Made by a program: the position numbers and the translations under genes. This document shows positions 7,554 through 17,013 of a stretch of 40,339 nt of DNA, piece after piece. The DNA is from Bacilli bacterium (GTDB taxonomy: Bacteria; Bacillota_I; Bacilli_A; RFN20; CAG-826). The DNA lies in contig JAKSHZ010000015.1 of assembly GCA_024399115.1 (NCBI GenBank), positions 1 to 40,339 of the forward strand. Reading direction: 5' to 3'. A model generated the notes under the pieces. It ran no database searches and was not told the origin of the DNA. It saw only the letters and a list, made by a program, of their open reading frames with translations. Position 1 is the stretch's first letter. Every line of letters starts with the position of its first letter.

Positions 7554-8957
7554 ATGGAATCAGAATTTTTAAAAAGTAAAATCCAAATTTCTAAGAAATT
7601 AGTAAAAGAATTATTAGAAAAGTACGAATTCGTTTCTCTTTTAGGTAAACAAACTACTGGTAAAGGAATCAGACTAAGTAACTTTAATTCTTCTATTAGT
7701 GATACCGGTGAAAAAGAATGTGGCTTTGTAGTCAAAATTTTCCATCAAGGTATTTACAGCGAATATTCTTTCACTGATTTTGATGAATCTACTTACGGAG
7801 AAATCGTAAACAAAATCGAAACAAAACTTAACGTAAGCTCTTCTTTATTATCTAAGCACATGAACTTAACAGTTTTAGAAGATGAACCATTAGTTGAAAA
7901 CTTTGAAAGAAAAGATAGTGGTAAATCATACTCAAACGAAGAAGTTATGGCTGAACTCGATAAGTTAGTTAAGAAAGCAATGGCTTACGATCCACGTATG
8001 GTTCAAGCTATGGGCTTCTATAACAGCTACGTAGTCAATAGCTTCTATATTTCAAAAAATAGAGAACTCACTCAATCTTACGCATTTACTAATGTTTATT
8101 TAGTTACTGTTGCAAGAGAAGGACAAGTTATTAAAAATAACTTCACAATTACAGGCAACGTAAAAGCAGAAGATTGTTTCAGACAAGTTAATGAAAAATG
8201 TGAAAACTCTTGTAAATTAACTATCGAATTATTAAAAGCTGCTCCAATTGAACCAGGAGTATACGATATCATTACAGATCCAGGAGTCACAGGTCTTATC
8301 GCTCATGAAGCATTTGGACACGGTGTTGAAATGGATATGTTCGTTAAGAAAAGAGCTAAATCACGTTTATATATCGAAAAACCAGTTGCTTCTCCATTAG
8401 TTTCAATGCACGATGGCGCTGCTGCCGCAGTTAGTAATGCATCATTCTTCTTTGATGATGATGGCGTACTCGCTCACGATACATTAATTATTGATAAAGG
8501 TATCTTAAAAGGTGGTATTTCTGACGTTATCGCTGCTAATGAATTAGGCGTAAAACCTACTGGCAATTCTCGTAGAGAATCTTCTCAAAGAAAAGCATAC
8601 ACTCGTATGACAAACACTTTCTTTGAAGCAGGTAGTGATAAGTTAGAAGACATGATTAAATCAATTAAGCATGGATATATGCTTTTTGGTAGCAATAACG
8701 GTATGGAAGATCCTAAGAACTGGAATATTCAATGTACTGCTGAATATGGTAGAGAAATTGTCGACGGTAAATTCACAGACAAGATTGTCTCTCCAGTTGT
8801 TATGAGTGGATACGTTCCAGATTTATTAATGTCTATCTCAATGGTCTCTGATGGACTTGAAATTACAGGTTCTGGCCACTGTGGTAAAGGACACAAAGAA
8901 TGGGTTCCAGTCAGTGATGGTGGGCCATGTTTGAAAGCGAGGTGCAAATTAAGTTAA
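7554..8957 (+). CDS. tldD: TldD-family zinc metalloprotease
   Basis: This 467-aa protein is the catalytic partner of the TldD/TldE (PmbA) protease. The zinc motif HEAFGH (HExxxH) at about residues 250-255 is in the conserved context TGLIAHEAFGHGVEMD. In other bacteria the pair trims unfolded peptides and modified precursors such as microcins and CcdA. A strong Shine-Dalgarno (GAAAGGGG, 7541-7548) lies 5 nt before the ATG, unlike many genes here. The pmbA gene follows after 2 nt, so the two subunits are co-translated. No peptide precursor gene is visible nearby. Confidence 0.92.
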   Translation: MESEFLKSKIQISKKLVKELLEKYEFVSLLGKQTTGKGIRLSNFNSSISDTGEKECGFVVKIFHQGIYSEYSFTDFDESTYGEIVNKIETKLNVSSSLLSKHMNLTVLEDEPLVENFERKDSGKSYSNEEVMAELDKLVKKAMAYDPRMVQAMGFYNSYVVNSFYISKNRELTQSYAFTNVYLVTVAREGQVIKNNFTITGNVKAEDCFRQVNEKCENSCKLTIELLKAAPIEPGVYDIITDPGVTGLIAHEAFGHGVEMDMFVKKRAKSRLYIEKPVASPLVSMHDGAAAAVSNASFFFDDDGVLAHDTLIIDKGILKGGISDVIAANELGVKPTGNSRRESSQRKAYTRMTNTFFEAGSDKLEDMIKSIKHGYMLFGSNNGMEDPKNWNIQCTAEYGREIVDGKFTDKIVSPVVMSGYVPDLLMSISMVSDGLEITGSGHCGKGHKEWVPVSDGGPCLKARCKLS

Positions 8958-8959
8958 TT

Positions 8960-10240
8960 ATGGAAAGATTAATTAATTTACTCAAAGAAAATAAACAAGT
9001 TAATGATTACAAAGTAATTATTAACAACAAAGAATCATATCAATTATTCTTTGTTCAAGATAAGTTAGAAACTAACCGTTTAACTGACTCTACTTCATAC
9101 GCTGTCACAGTTTATGTTGATGTTGAAGGAAAACGTGGAAGTGGTAACTTCGACTATGCTACTTATTTAACAGATGAAGAAGTTGAAAAACTTATTGAAG
9201 AAGCTGTTTTCAACGCAAAATTAGCTTTAAACCAATTCTATGAATTACCAGTTCCTACTGATGATGTTCCAGTTGCTTTAAAGAGCAACATCAGCGAACT
9301 TGGTTTAGCTGAGACTGCTGAAGCAGTTGCTAAAGCAATTTTCAGTGTTCCAATGGACGATGTCTGCTATTCAGCAGCTACAGAAATCTTTATTTACCAT
9401 AACAAGACAAGAGTTGTTAACTCAGTTGGCTTAGATACTTCAGATGAAAAGTATTATGGTGAAGTTGAACTCGTTCCTACATATGAAACTGAAGAAAAAG
9501 AAGTTGAAATCTATCACATGGTTCGTTTCATGGAATTTGACGCAGATGCAATCGCTAGTGAAGTTAAAGAAGTTTTAGATTTAGCTAAAGCTAGATTCTT
9601 TGCAGAAGTAGTTCCTGCAGGACTTAACGTTCCAGTTATTATCGACGGATACGAAGTTGAAAATGTTATTAGAGATTATTTTGTTAGCGATCTTAACTAT
9701 GCTAGCGAATATACAAAGACTAACCTTTTCACAGTTGGACAAGATGTTCAAGAAAACGGCACTGGTGATAAATTAACTGTTAAAGCTGGTCCATATGTTA
9801 AGGGTGCATGCAATTCACGTGGTATCGACGTTGATGGTATCGTTCTTAAAGAAGTTTCATTAATTGAAAACGGTGTCATCAAATCTCAATGTGGTAATAA
9901 CCAATTTGGTTATTATATGAAGAAAAAACCTACAGGCGTTTTACCAGTTATTATGGTTGAACCTGGAAAAACATCATTTGATGAAATGAAAAAGGCACCT
10001 TACTTAAGATGCGTTAGATTCTCTGCTATTCAAATCGATAGATTTAATGGCTTAGTCGGTGGTGAAGTAAGACTTGGTTTCTATTTCGATGGTGAAAAAG
10101 AAATCCCAGTTACAGGTTTTACAATCACAGGTAATATGCACGAAATTAAAGGCAACATTGTCCTCTCTAAAGAGATGACAACTTATTCTGGATACTACGG
10201 TCCAAAATACATTTCATTACCTAACGTTAAAATTATTTAA
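8960..10240 (+). CDS. pmbA: PmbA/TldE-family protease subunit
   Basis: This is the 426-aa paralogue of TldD that lacks the HExxxH metal site; it forms the heterodimer partner TldE/PmbA. The ATG at 8960 follows the tldD stop by 2 nt and gives the expected N-terminus MERLINLLKENK. An upstream in-frame ATG at 8927 would overlap tldD by about 30 nt and is less likely. The C-terminal part contains the family features GNMHEIKGNIV and the glycine-rich VGGEVRLGF. Translation probably depends on coupling to tldD because no strong Shine-Dalgarno lies close by. Confidence 0.9.
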   Translation: MERLINLLKENKQVNDYKVIINNKESYQLFFVQDKLETNRLTDSTSYAVTVYVDVEGKRGSGNFDYATYLTDEEVEKLIEEAVFNAKLALNQFYELPVPTDDVPVALKSNISELGLAETAEAVAKAIFSVPMDDVCYSAATEIFIYHNKTRVVNSVGLDTSDEKYYGEVELVPTYETEEKEVEIYHMVRFMEFDADAIASEVKEVLDLAKARFFAEVVPAGLNVPVIIDGYEVENVIRDYFVSDLNYASEYTKTNLFTVGQDVQENGTGDKLTVKAGPYVKGACNSRGIDVDGIVLKEVSLIENGVIKSQCGNNQFGYYMKKKPTGVLPVIMVEPGKTSFDEMKKAPYLRCVRFSAIQIDRFNGLVGGEVRLGFYFDGEKEIPVTGFTITGNMHEIKGNIVLSKEMTTYSGYYGPKYISLPNVKII

Positions 10241-10256
10241 TTTTATACTTTTCTTT

Positions 10257-10276
10257 TCACAATCGTGTGATAAAAT
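10257..10276 (+). promoter_or_regulatory. Palindrome and -10 box before the phosphatase gene
   Basis: TCACA (10257-10261) and TGTGA (10266-10270) form a short palindrome that abuts the -10 box TAAAAT (10271-10276). The ATG follows 9 nt later. The palindrome could be an operator; no -35 consensus is evident. Confidence 0.35.
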
Positions 10277-10285
10277 ATTCCTCCT

Positions 10286-11389
10286 ATGAAAAGAATTAGC
10301 AAGTACGATTTAGTAAATTTCTCAAATTCATTCCTAAAACATTACGACATTCCTACATTTCACGATTCAATTCCTGAATTAGATGAAATCCTTAAGGGAC
10401 ATAAGAAAATTGTGATCTTATTGTTTGATGGAATGGGAAAAAATATTATTGAAAAGCATTTAAAGGAAGATTCTTTTATAAGGAGGAATTTTTCTTTTAC
10501 TATCGATTCTACATTCCCTCCAACAACCGCTGCAGCTACTACAGCAGTTCTTTCGGGCAAATATCCAATTGAAACAGGTTGGATTGCATGGGATGCGTAT
10601 TTTAAGAAGCTCGATAGAAACGTAATTTTATTCAAAAACGTCGATTATAACACTGATGAAAAACTCGACACAAATTACGTTCAAGAAGTGCTTAAGTATC
10701 AAAGCATAGTGGATTTAATTAATGAAAAAGATCCTACAAATAATGCTTCAATGATGCAAAAATACCCAATCACAAGTGATGGACCAAAATGTCTTGGTCA
10801 GGGCTATAGAAAGTTAAATAAGCTTTTAAAAACTAGTGAAAAATGCTTTGTTTACTTCTATTTCGACTCTCCAGACTATGAAATGCACGCTAATGGAATT
10901 GACACAAAATTAATTAAATGCCGTTGCAAAAAGATTGATAGATTTGTTAAGAAAATTTCTCAACATAATAAAGATACATTGTTCATCTCGTTTGCAGATC
11001 ATGGACACGTCAATGTAACTAGACTTGATATTGATAAGCAACCACAACTCAAGAACATGCTTAGATGTAAGGTTAGTGGGGAAAAACGTAGCACTCAATT
11101 CTTTGTAAAACCAGATTATCTCAAAGCTTTCAAAGAAATGTTCTTAGAAATCTATGGTGATAAGTTTGATTTATTAACTAAAGAAGAAGTGTACAAACAA
11201 GAATTGTTTGGTGTTGGAACACCTCATTCATTATTTGATGATATGTTAGGTGATTATTTAGCAATTAGTAAGAGCGAGTATTCATTAATTTCTTCAAGTG
11301 ACTTCTATAAAACCATTCCATTCAAGGGCGAACACGCAGGTGGAACGACTGAAGAGAAACTTATTAATGTGAGTATTATCAATAATTAA
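10286..11389 (+). CDS. Alkaline-phosphatase-superfamily phosphodiesterase/pyrophosphatase
   Basis: This is a 367-aa protein of the type I phosphodiesterase / nucleotide pyrophosphatase branch. The metal-binding and catalytic residues appear in order: Asp48 in LLFDGMG, a Thr nucleophile in PPTTAAA (Thr80 or Thr81), Asp and His in DSPDYEMH, the pair in ADHGH, and the late His in GEHAGGT. It has no signal peptide, so it should act in the cytoplasm on a phosphate ester or nucleotide-linked substrate. It has no Shine-Dalgarno and starts 9 nt after a -10 box. A strong terminator follows, so it is a single-gene unit. Confidence 0.8.
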   Translation: MKRISKYDLVNFSNSFLKHYDIPTFHDSIPELDEILKGHKKIVILLFDGMGKNIIEKHLKEDSFIRRNFSFTIDSTFPPTTAAATTAVLSGKYPIETGWIAWDAYFKKLDRNVILFKNVDYNTDEKLDTNYVQEVLKYQSIVDLINEKDPTNNASMMQKYPITSDGPKCLGQGYRKLNKLLKTSEKCFVYFYFDSPDYEMHANGIDTKLIKCRCKKIDRFVKKISQHNKDTLFISFADHGHVNVTRLDIDKQPQLKNMLRCKVSGEKRSTQFFVKPDYLKAFKEMFLEIYGDKFDLLTKEEVYKQELFGVGTPHSLFDDMLGDYLAISKSEYSLISSSDFYKTIPFKGEHAGGTTEEKLINVSIINN

Positions 11390-11418
11390 TTGATAAAATA
11401 GCACATGTATGTACATAT

Positions 11419-11449
11419 AACTCCCAAAATTATTGGGAGTTTTATTTTT
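11419..11449 (+). terminator. Terminator after the phosphatase gene
   Basis: AACTCCCAA (11419-11427) pairs with TTGGGAGTT (11433-11441) around a 5-nt loop, followed by TTATTTTT. It is strong. Confidence 0.9.
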
Positions 11450-11490
11450 AGAAGGTTTTATTGTATTATATAGAATATAAGGATGAAAAA

Positions 11491-14355
11491 ATGATTGTAG
11501 ATTTTTTGAAATTATTCTTAATCGCTTTAGTTCCAATAGTTATTGCTACTGGAATCATTTTTTTGCAACGCAATACAAAATTTAAAAAGCTCGATAAAAG
11601 AATTCAAGACGCTATTATCATTACCTTATTTAGTATTTCTTGTATTTTAGGCACAGTTTTTGGTGTAGAAGCTAGGAATGGTGCTTTGATTAATGTTCGT
11701 GATGCATCACCAATTATTGCCGGACTTATGTTTGGTGGACCAGTTGGTGTAATAGTTGGTTTTGTTGGTGGTCTTTATAGATTTATCTCAGTTTACTGGG
11801 GTGGATCTGGTGCTTATGTTCAAATTGCTTGTGCAGTTTCTACATTTATGGCAGGTGTTTTTACCCTTATTGTTAGACGCTTTATTTTTAATAATAAACG
11901 TGGCAAATGGTACTATGGTTTATTTTTAGTCTTGCTTTGTGAAGACTTCCATATGCTTTTAGTATTTTTAACCCACTTAAATGATATTCAAGGCGCATAT
12001 ATTGTTGTTAAAGATTGTGTTGGACTTATGGTTCTTGCTAACTCTTTAGCAGTAGTACTTGCTATGATAATTGCAAGTTTTATTTATAAAGAAAAGTTCT
12101 TTGAACACGAAAAACCTCAAAAGATTTCTACAACAATTCAAGTTACATTGCTTATTTTCTTAACAATTGCCTATTCTGTCGTTTCATCTGTCAGTTATTT
12201 CTCTACAAAGAACGTTTCAACTAAGAATAATGAATGGACTTTGCAACAAAATGTCAAAGATTTAAGAGACGATGTTGATAATTTAATTGATGAAGAATTA
12301 CTCGAAATTTGCGAGATAATTAAGGATAATGTGGCACCAATCATTGCTAGTAGTGGCGATTTAAATGCTGCAATGACTGCAAATTTATCAGGAGACGGTT
12401 TCTCAATTTCTGAAGTCCATTTAATTGGAAACGATAATGTCATCAAATACTCAAGTAACCCTGTTCTTGTTAATTATGACATGTCTAGCAACGAGCAATC
12501 TAAAGCATTTGAATGTTTGCTTCATGATAAGGAATTCTTTAGCCAACCTATTATGCAACCAGGATCAAATGAAGCTGCTGGTAATAGAATGAAATATGCT
12601 GGAATTAAATTAGATTCTAACTCAAGCGACTTATCCTACTTACAAGTAGGTATTAATGAAGAAAAATACCATAATTTACTCGATGAAAAGGTACAAAGAA
12701 GTGCTCATTATAGACATATCGGTAATAAGGGTTTCATCATTGTCGCTAACCCAGATGGAACTGTAATTTCTACTGTTTATGGTGGCAACGTAACAAGCAA
12801 AATCGGTTTATCTACTTTGAAACTTAATGAGATGGGCAAGTATCAAGGCAAAGAAGGAAATTTTGAATATAATTTTTATACTTATGCAGAATATGTTGAA
12901 GGTTACTATATAATCGCTTTAGCAGATGTTGAAGAATCAGATCTTTCTAGTAACATCACTTTAGCAACTATTTCGTTAACTGAAATTTTCGCATTTTTAA
13001 TTCTTTATGGCATCTTATATATCGTTATTAAGCATAGAGTTGTCGATAGCATAGTTAATGTCGGTAAGTCACTTACTAAAATTACAAAAGGTGATTTTGA
13101 TATTAAAGTTCATGAAAATAAATCGAAAGAGTTTAAAGAGCTTTCAAGAGACATTAATAGAACTGTTAATTCGTTGAAAAAATACGCAGATGAAGAGAAG
13201 AAGAAAATCGAAAGCGAACTTCAATTTGCAAAGAACATTCAACATAGTGCTCTTCCAACCGTTTTCCCATTAAACAATAATTTTAGAATCTTTGCTAACA
13301 TGGTAACTGCTAAGGCAGTTGGTGGCGACTTCTATGATTTCTATTATATTGATAGAGATACAGTCGCAATCTTAATTGCCGATGTTTCAGGTAAGGGTAT
13401 TCCTGCTGCTATGTTCATGATGAAATCTAAAACTGTTATTAAAGGATTAGTAGAATCAGGCATGCCTGTACATATTGCAGCTACTGAGGCCAACAAGAAA
13501 CTTTGCGAAGGAAACGATGCAAATATGTTTGTTACTGCTTGGCTTGGTGCAATCAATATCAAAACTGGTCATGTTGACTTTGTTAACGCTGGTCATAACC
13601 CTCCATTAATTCAAAACGATGATGGTAGTTTTGAATACTTACAATCTAAAAAAGGATTCGTTTTTGCAGGCATTGATGGCTTTACATACGAAAAACAATC
13701 ATTTGATCTTAAACCTGGTCAAAAGATTTACTTATACACTGACGGCGTTACTGAAGCTACTAATATTAATAAGGAATTATATGGCGAAGATAGATTATTA
13801 AAACTTATTAATGGCCATAAAAATAGCATTCCAAAAGATATTTGTGACGCAGTTATTGAAGGTGTTAATGATTTCGTCGGAGATGCAGAACAAGCTGATG
13901 ACATAACTATGTTATGTTTCCAATATATTGATCAAGAAAACGAAACTTCTAGAGTTTTTGATGCAAAAATTGAAAACGTAGAAGCAGTCACTGAATTTGT
14001 TGATAAGTATTTAGCTGATGCAAATTGTGCACCTAAAGCAGAAACTCAAATCAATGTCGCTATCGATGAGATTTTCTCTAACATTTGCCTCTATGCTTAT
14101 AAAGAAAATATGGAAGCTAGAGCTAGAGTTGGTGTTACTTTCGACCCATCTAAAGAAAATGTAACAATTACTTTTGAAGATAGAGGTGTCCCTTATAATC
14201 CTCTAGAAAAAGAAGACCCAAATGTAAACGCTTCAATTGAAGATAGAAGTGTTGGTGGACTTGGAATTTACATCGTTAAACAAACTATGGATGATGTCGT
14301 TTATAGTTTTGATAACGGACACAATATTTTAAAAATTACTAAAAATATTAAATAA
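11491..14355 (+). CDS. Membrane receptor fusing LytS-like sensor, HAMP, SpoIIE phosphatase and RsbW-like kinase
   Basis: The protein has 954 aa, with domains in this order: an N-terminal 5TM-LYT-like membrane sensor (about 1-220; NVRDASPIIAGLMFGGPVG), an extracytoplasmic sensor region (about 240-490), a transmembrane helix, a HAMP-like linker, a PP2C/SpoIIE phosphatase (about 590-815) and a C-terminal GHKL ATPase resembling anti-sigma kinases. The phosphatase has VGGDFYDF, IADVSGKGIPAAM, YTDGVTEA and ADDITML. The kinase has DEIFSN (N box), EDRGVPYNP and GGLGIYIV. SpoIIE dephosphorylates and RsbW phosphorylates the same type of STAS anti-sigma antagonist, so one protein may set both directions of a partner switch. 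No STAS or sigma gene is adjacent. The ATG at 11491 has AAGGA upstream (11479-11483); the frame extends to a TTG at 11461, which is less likely. Confidence 0.88.
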   Translation: MIVDFLKLFLIALVPIVIATGIIFLQRNTKFKKLDKRIQDAIIITLFSISCILGTVFGVEARNGALINVRDASPIIAGLMFGGPVGVIVGFVGGLYRFISVYWGGSGAYVQIACAVSTFMAGVFTLIVRRFIFNNKRGKWYYGLFLVLLCEDFHMLLVFLTHLNDIQGAYIVVKDCVGLMVLANSLAVVLAMIIASFIYKEKFFEHEKPQKISTTIQVTLLIFLTIAYSVVSSVSYFSTKNVSTKNNEWTLQQNVKDLRDDVDNLIDEELLEICEIIKDNVAPIIASSGDLNAAMTANLSGDGFSISEVHLIGNDNVIKYSSNPVLVNYDMSSNEQSKAFECLLHDKEFFSQPIMQPGSNEAAGNRMKYAGIKLDSNSSDLSYLQVGINEEKYHNLLDEKVQRSAHYRHIGNKGFIIVANPDGTVISTVYGGNVTSKIGLSTLKLNEMGKYQGKEGNFEYNFYTYAEYVEGYYIIALADVEESDLSSNITLATISLTEIFAFLILYGILYIVIKHRVVDSIVNVGKSLTKITKGDFDIKVHENKSKEFKELSRDINRTVNSLKKYADEEKKKIESELQFAKNIQHSALPTVFPLNNNFRIFANMVTAKAVGGDFYDFYYIDRDTVAILIADVSGKGIPAAMFMMKSKTVIKGLVESGMPVHIAATEANKKLCEGNDANMFVTAWLGAINIKTGHVDFVNAGHNPPLIQNDDGSFEYLQSKKGFVFAGIDGFTYEKQSFDLKPGQKIYLYTDGVTEATNINKELYGEDRLLKLINGHKNSIPKDICDAVIEGVNDFVGDAEQADDITMLCFQYIDQENETSRVFDAKIENVEAVTEFVDKYLADANCAPKAETQINVAIDEIFSNICLYAYKENMEARARVGVTFDPSKENVTITFEDRGVPYNPLEKEDPNVNASIEDRSVGGLGIYIVKQTMDDVVYSFDNGHNILKITKNIK

Positions 14356-14447
14356 ATCCACGAAAATTTGTGAATTTTCTATGTAGTTAGATGTAGCTAA
14401 TTATATTAGATGATTTATTAATATTTTTAGTTTATAATCCTTAGGGT

Positions 14448-15296
14448 ATGGAAAATATCGGTTGGATTATTCTTATTACATTTATAGCTGGTTGCTTCGG
14501 AACCGGCATTGGTGGACTTATCGGTGCTTTAACAAAAAAAGACTCAAATAAGATAATTTCATTGTTGCTTTCTTTTGCTGGTGGAATCATGCTTGCCGTT
14601 GTTTGCTTTGATTTATTATCAGAAGCAGTTCATCCAATCGAAGGAATTGATGAACCACCTCTACTAGTAGTTGGATTTACATTTGTTGGATTCATCATAG
14701 TTGCAGGTCTTAACTATTTAATTGATAAGAAACTTTCTAAAGAAGTTCCTCATACTTCATCAGAAGATCACCCAGGAGCTCACGACGCTCTTGATGAAAT
14801 GATTCACGCCGATCACCTCGAACACCATAGAAAAAGTGATAACCACTTATTCATAGCGGGTTTAGTCATGGTCATCGTTATTGCGTTGCATAACTTACCT
14901 GAAGGTATGGTTATTGGTGCAAGTTATGCAAAACAACCAGATTTAATCGTTGGTGGAAGTGGATTAATTATCTCAATCGTTATTGGTTTACATAACATTC
15001 CAGAAGGTATGGCTGTTAGCGTTCCACTTATTTCTGGTGGTGCAAAAAAAGTAAACGCAGTCTTAATGACTGCTGCTAGTGGCATTCCTACAGTTATCGG
15101 TGCTGTTATTGGATTCTCAATCGGAATGATCGATCCAATCGCACTTTCTATTAGCTTATCTCTTGCAAGTGGTGCAATGTTATATGTTGTATTCTGCGAA
15201 TTAATTCCAGAATCAGTCTTAATGTGGAAATCTAAACTCCCAGGATTCATGCTCTTGGTTGGTTTATTACTCGGCTTCGTATTAGTGCTAATTTGA
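14448..15296 (+). CDS. ZIP-family divalent metal transporter
   Basis: This 282-aa membrane protein has about eight helices. It carries the two hallmark ZIP motifs HNLPEGM and HNIPEGM, whose His and Glu residues form the intramembrane metal site. A His/Asp-rich cytoplasmic loop (EDHPGAHDALDEMIHADHLEHHRK, given here only in part as HADHLEHH) lies before them and may sense or chelate metal. It probably imports zinc or a related ion, as ZupT does. The -10 box TATAAT (14433-14438) ends 9 nt before the ATG and there is no Shine-Dalgarno, so the transcript should be leaderless or nearly so. Confidence 0.88.
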   Translation: MENIGWIILITFIAGCFGTGIGGLIGALTKKDSNKIISLLLSFAGGIMLAVVCFDLLSEAVHPIEGIDEPPLLVVGFTFVGFIIVAGLNYLIDKKLSKEVPHTSSEDHPGAHDALDEMIHADHLEHHRKSDNHLFIAGLVMVIVIALHNLPEGMVIGASYAKQPDLIVGGSGLIISIVIGLHNIPEGMAVSVPLISGGAKKVNAVLMTAASGIPTVIGAVIGFSIGMIDPIALSISLSLASGAMLYVVFCELIPESVLMWKSKLPGFMLLVGLLLGFVLVLI

Positions 15297-15304
15297 TACC
15301 CTTC

Positions 15305-15320
15305 TAAGCATTAATGCTTA
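15305..15320. repeat. 16-nt perfect palindrome
   Basis: TAAGCATTAATGCTTA is self-complementary and lies 8 nt after the ZIP stop codon. It has no T-run, so it is a weak terminator at best. It may instead be a protein-binding site upstream of the ABC-F gene. Confidence 0.4.
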
Positions 15321-15384
15321 TTTAGAAAACACAATAATTTTATAGAAAGGTAAAAAATAGATTTTTACGTTTTTCGTAATCATC

Positions 15385-15390
15385 TATTAT
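15385..15390 (+). promoter_or_regulatory. -10 box of the ABC-F gene
   Basis: TATTAT ends 7 nt before the ATG at 15398, with no Shine-Dalgarno between. No clear -35 is visible. Confidence 0.45.
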
Positions 15391-15397
15391 TAATAAT

Positions 15398-16933
15398 ATG
15401 TTAGTAAAAGTTACAGACTTAATGTTTAATTATGGAGACAAAGAGCTTTATAACAAAGTATGTTTCCAACTAAATCCCTGCGAACATGCAGTATTAATCG
15501 GTCAAAATGGTGCAGGTAAGACCACAATTTTTGACTTGCTCACACATAAATTAATTCCTGATAAAGGAAAAATTGAATGGACTCCAGGAGTTACTTTCTC
15601 ATATTTGGATCAGCATTATAAAGTTAATGATGACTTATCTATCAAAGAGTACTTAGAACAAAGTTACAAAGATCTTTTTGATATGGAAGAAGAAATGAAT
15701 AATCTTTACGTTATGGGGAGTGATATCGATGACCCAAAGTACGAAAGATATTTAATGAAAGCTGGTAGAATTAACGACATCTTAATTGCTAGAAATTTCT
15801 ACCAAATGAAGGAAGAAATTTATAGAGTCTTATCTGGACTTGGTATTCCTTTGGAATACCTCGATAGACATCTTTCTCTACTTTCTAGTGGACAAAGAGA
15901 AAAAGTCTATCTCGCAAAAATGCTTTTAGAGAAGCACGATGTTCTTCTTTTAGATGAACCTACAAACTACTTAGATGTGGTGCATGTAAAGTGGTTAACT
16001 GAGTACTTACAAAACTATCCAAAAGCATTTTTGGTTATTTCTCACGACGAAAAATTCTTAGAAGATATCGCAAATGTTGTTTTAGCGTTCGAAAATAAAA
16101 CAATTACTCGCTATAAAGGAGATTTTAATTACTACAGAGAGCAAAGTGTAGTGAGAAAAGAACAATATGAGAAAAATTACCTCGCGCAACAAAGATATAT
16201 TAAAAAGGAAGAAGAGTTTATCGCCGCTCATATTGTAAGAGCGACTTCTTCACGTGCAGCAAAGTCTCGTAGAACTAGACTTTCTCACTTAGAAAGAATG
16301 GAAGCTCCAAAAAACGATACAAATTATGTTAATTTTAGATTCCCTTATTCTGGAGATATCGGAAAAGACATACTTAGCGTTGATAAATTAGTTATTGGCT
16401 ATACCAAGCCATTACTTAAACCAATTAGCTTTGAAATTAAAAAAGGTGAGAAGATCGCAATCATCGGTAAAAACGGTGTTGGTAAATCAACATTAGTTAA
16501 AACATTGATATATATCATTCCAAGATTAGGAGGAAATTTCTTCTTCAATGAGAAGGTTAAAATCTCTTATTTCTCACAAACAGAAATTGATGATTTAAGA
16601 GTTACTCCAGTTGAGTATATTCAATCATTCGGTTTTGACTTAACAACTTCTCAGATTAGAAGTCTACTTGCGAGATGTGGAATTAAAGCGGATTTAGCGA
16701 TTAGACCTCTTAAAGATCTTAGTGGTGGAGAAGAAGCAAAAACTAGACTTTGTAAACTCACATTAGAAAAATCAAATGTACTTATTTTAGACGAACCTAC
16801 TAACCATTTAGATAAGATTGCAAAAGCTTCACTTAAGGACGCAATCGAAGATTACGAGGGCGTAGTAATCTTAGTTTCGCATGAGACAGATTTCTATGAA
16901 GATTTAGTCGATTACATCATAAAATTGGACTAA
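15398..16933 (+). CDS. ABC-F family ATPase (ribosome-associated type)
   Basis: This 511-aa protein has two ATPase halves and no membrane segment. Walker A motifs are GQNGAGKTT and GKNGVGKST. Signatures are LSSGQ (first half, Ser in place of the usual Gly) and LSGGE (second half), each followed by a Walker B of the form LLLDEPTNYLD / LILDEPTNHLD. The two halves are joined by a charged linker rich in Arg and Lys (about residues 255-305), as in ABC-F proteins that bind the ribosomal E site. Such proteins relieve stalled ribosomes or protect against antibiotics; which of the two applies cannot be told. The ATG follows a TATTAT box by 7 nt with no Shine-Dalgarno. Confidence 0.88.
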   Translation: MLVKVTDLMFNYGDKELYNKVCFQLNPCEHAVLIGQNGAGKTTIFDLLTHKLIPDKGKIEWTPGVTFSYLDQHYKVNDDLSIKEYLEQSYKDLFDMEEEMNNLYVMGSDIDDPKYERYLMKAGRINDILIARNFYQMKEEIYRVLSGLGIPLEYLDRHLSLLSSGQREKVYLAKMLLEKHDVLLLDEPTNYLDVVHVKWLTEYLQNYPKAFLVISHDEKFLEDIANVVLAFENKTITRYKGDFNYYREQSVVRKEQYEKNYLAQQRYIKKEEEFIAAHIVRATSSRAAKSRRTRLSHLERMEAPKNDTNYVNFRFPYSGDIGKDILSVDKLVIGYTKPLLKPISFEIKKGEKIAIIGKNGVGKSTLVKTLIYIIPRLGGNFFFNEKVKISYFSQTEIDDLRVTPVEYIQSFGFDLTTSQIRSLLARCGIKADLAIRPLKDLSGGEEAKTRLCKLTLEKSNVLILDEPTNHLDKIAKASLKDAIEDYEGVVILVSHETDFYEDLVDYIIKLD

Positions 16934-16958
16934 TTTCTTCGTTTTTCGCCATATTTTA

Positions 16959-16987
16959 TTGATTTTTTATATATTCCGAACCATAAT
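16959..16987 (+). promoter_or_regulatory. Promoter of the Ala-rich protein gene
   Basis: TTGATT (16959-16964) and CATAAT (16982-16987) are 17 nt apart. A leader of about 20 nt with AAAGGGG precedes the ATG at 17014. Confidence 0.5.
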
Positions 16988-17013
16988 TGAATTAAAGAAA
17001 AGGGGTTCATAGC

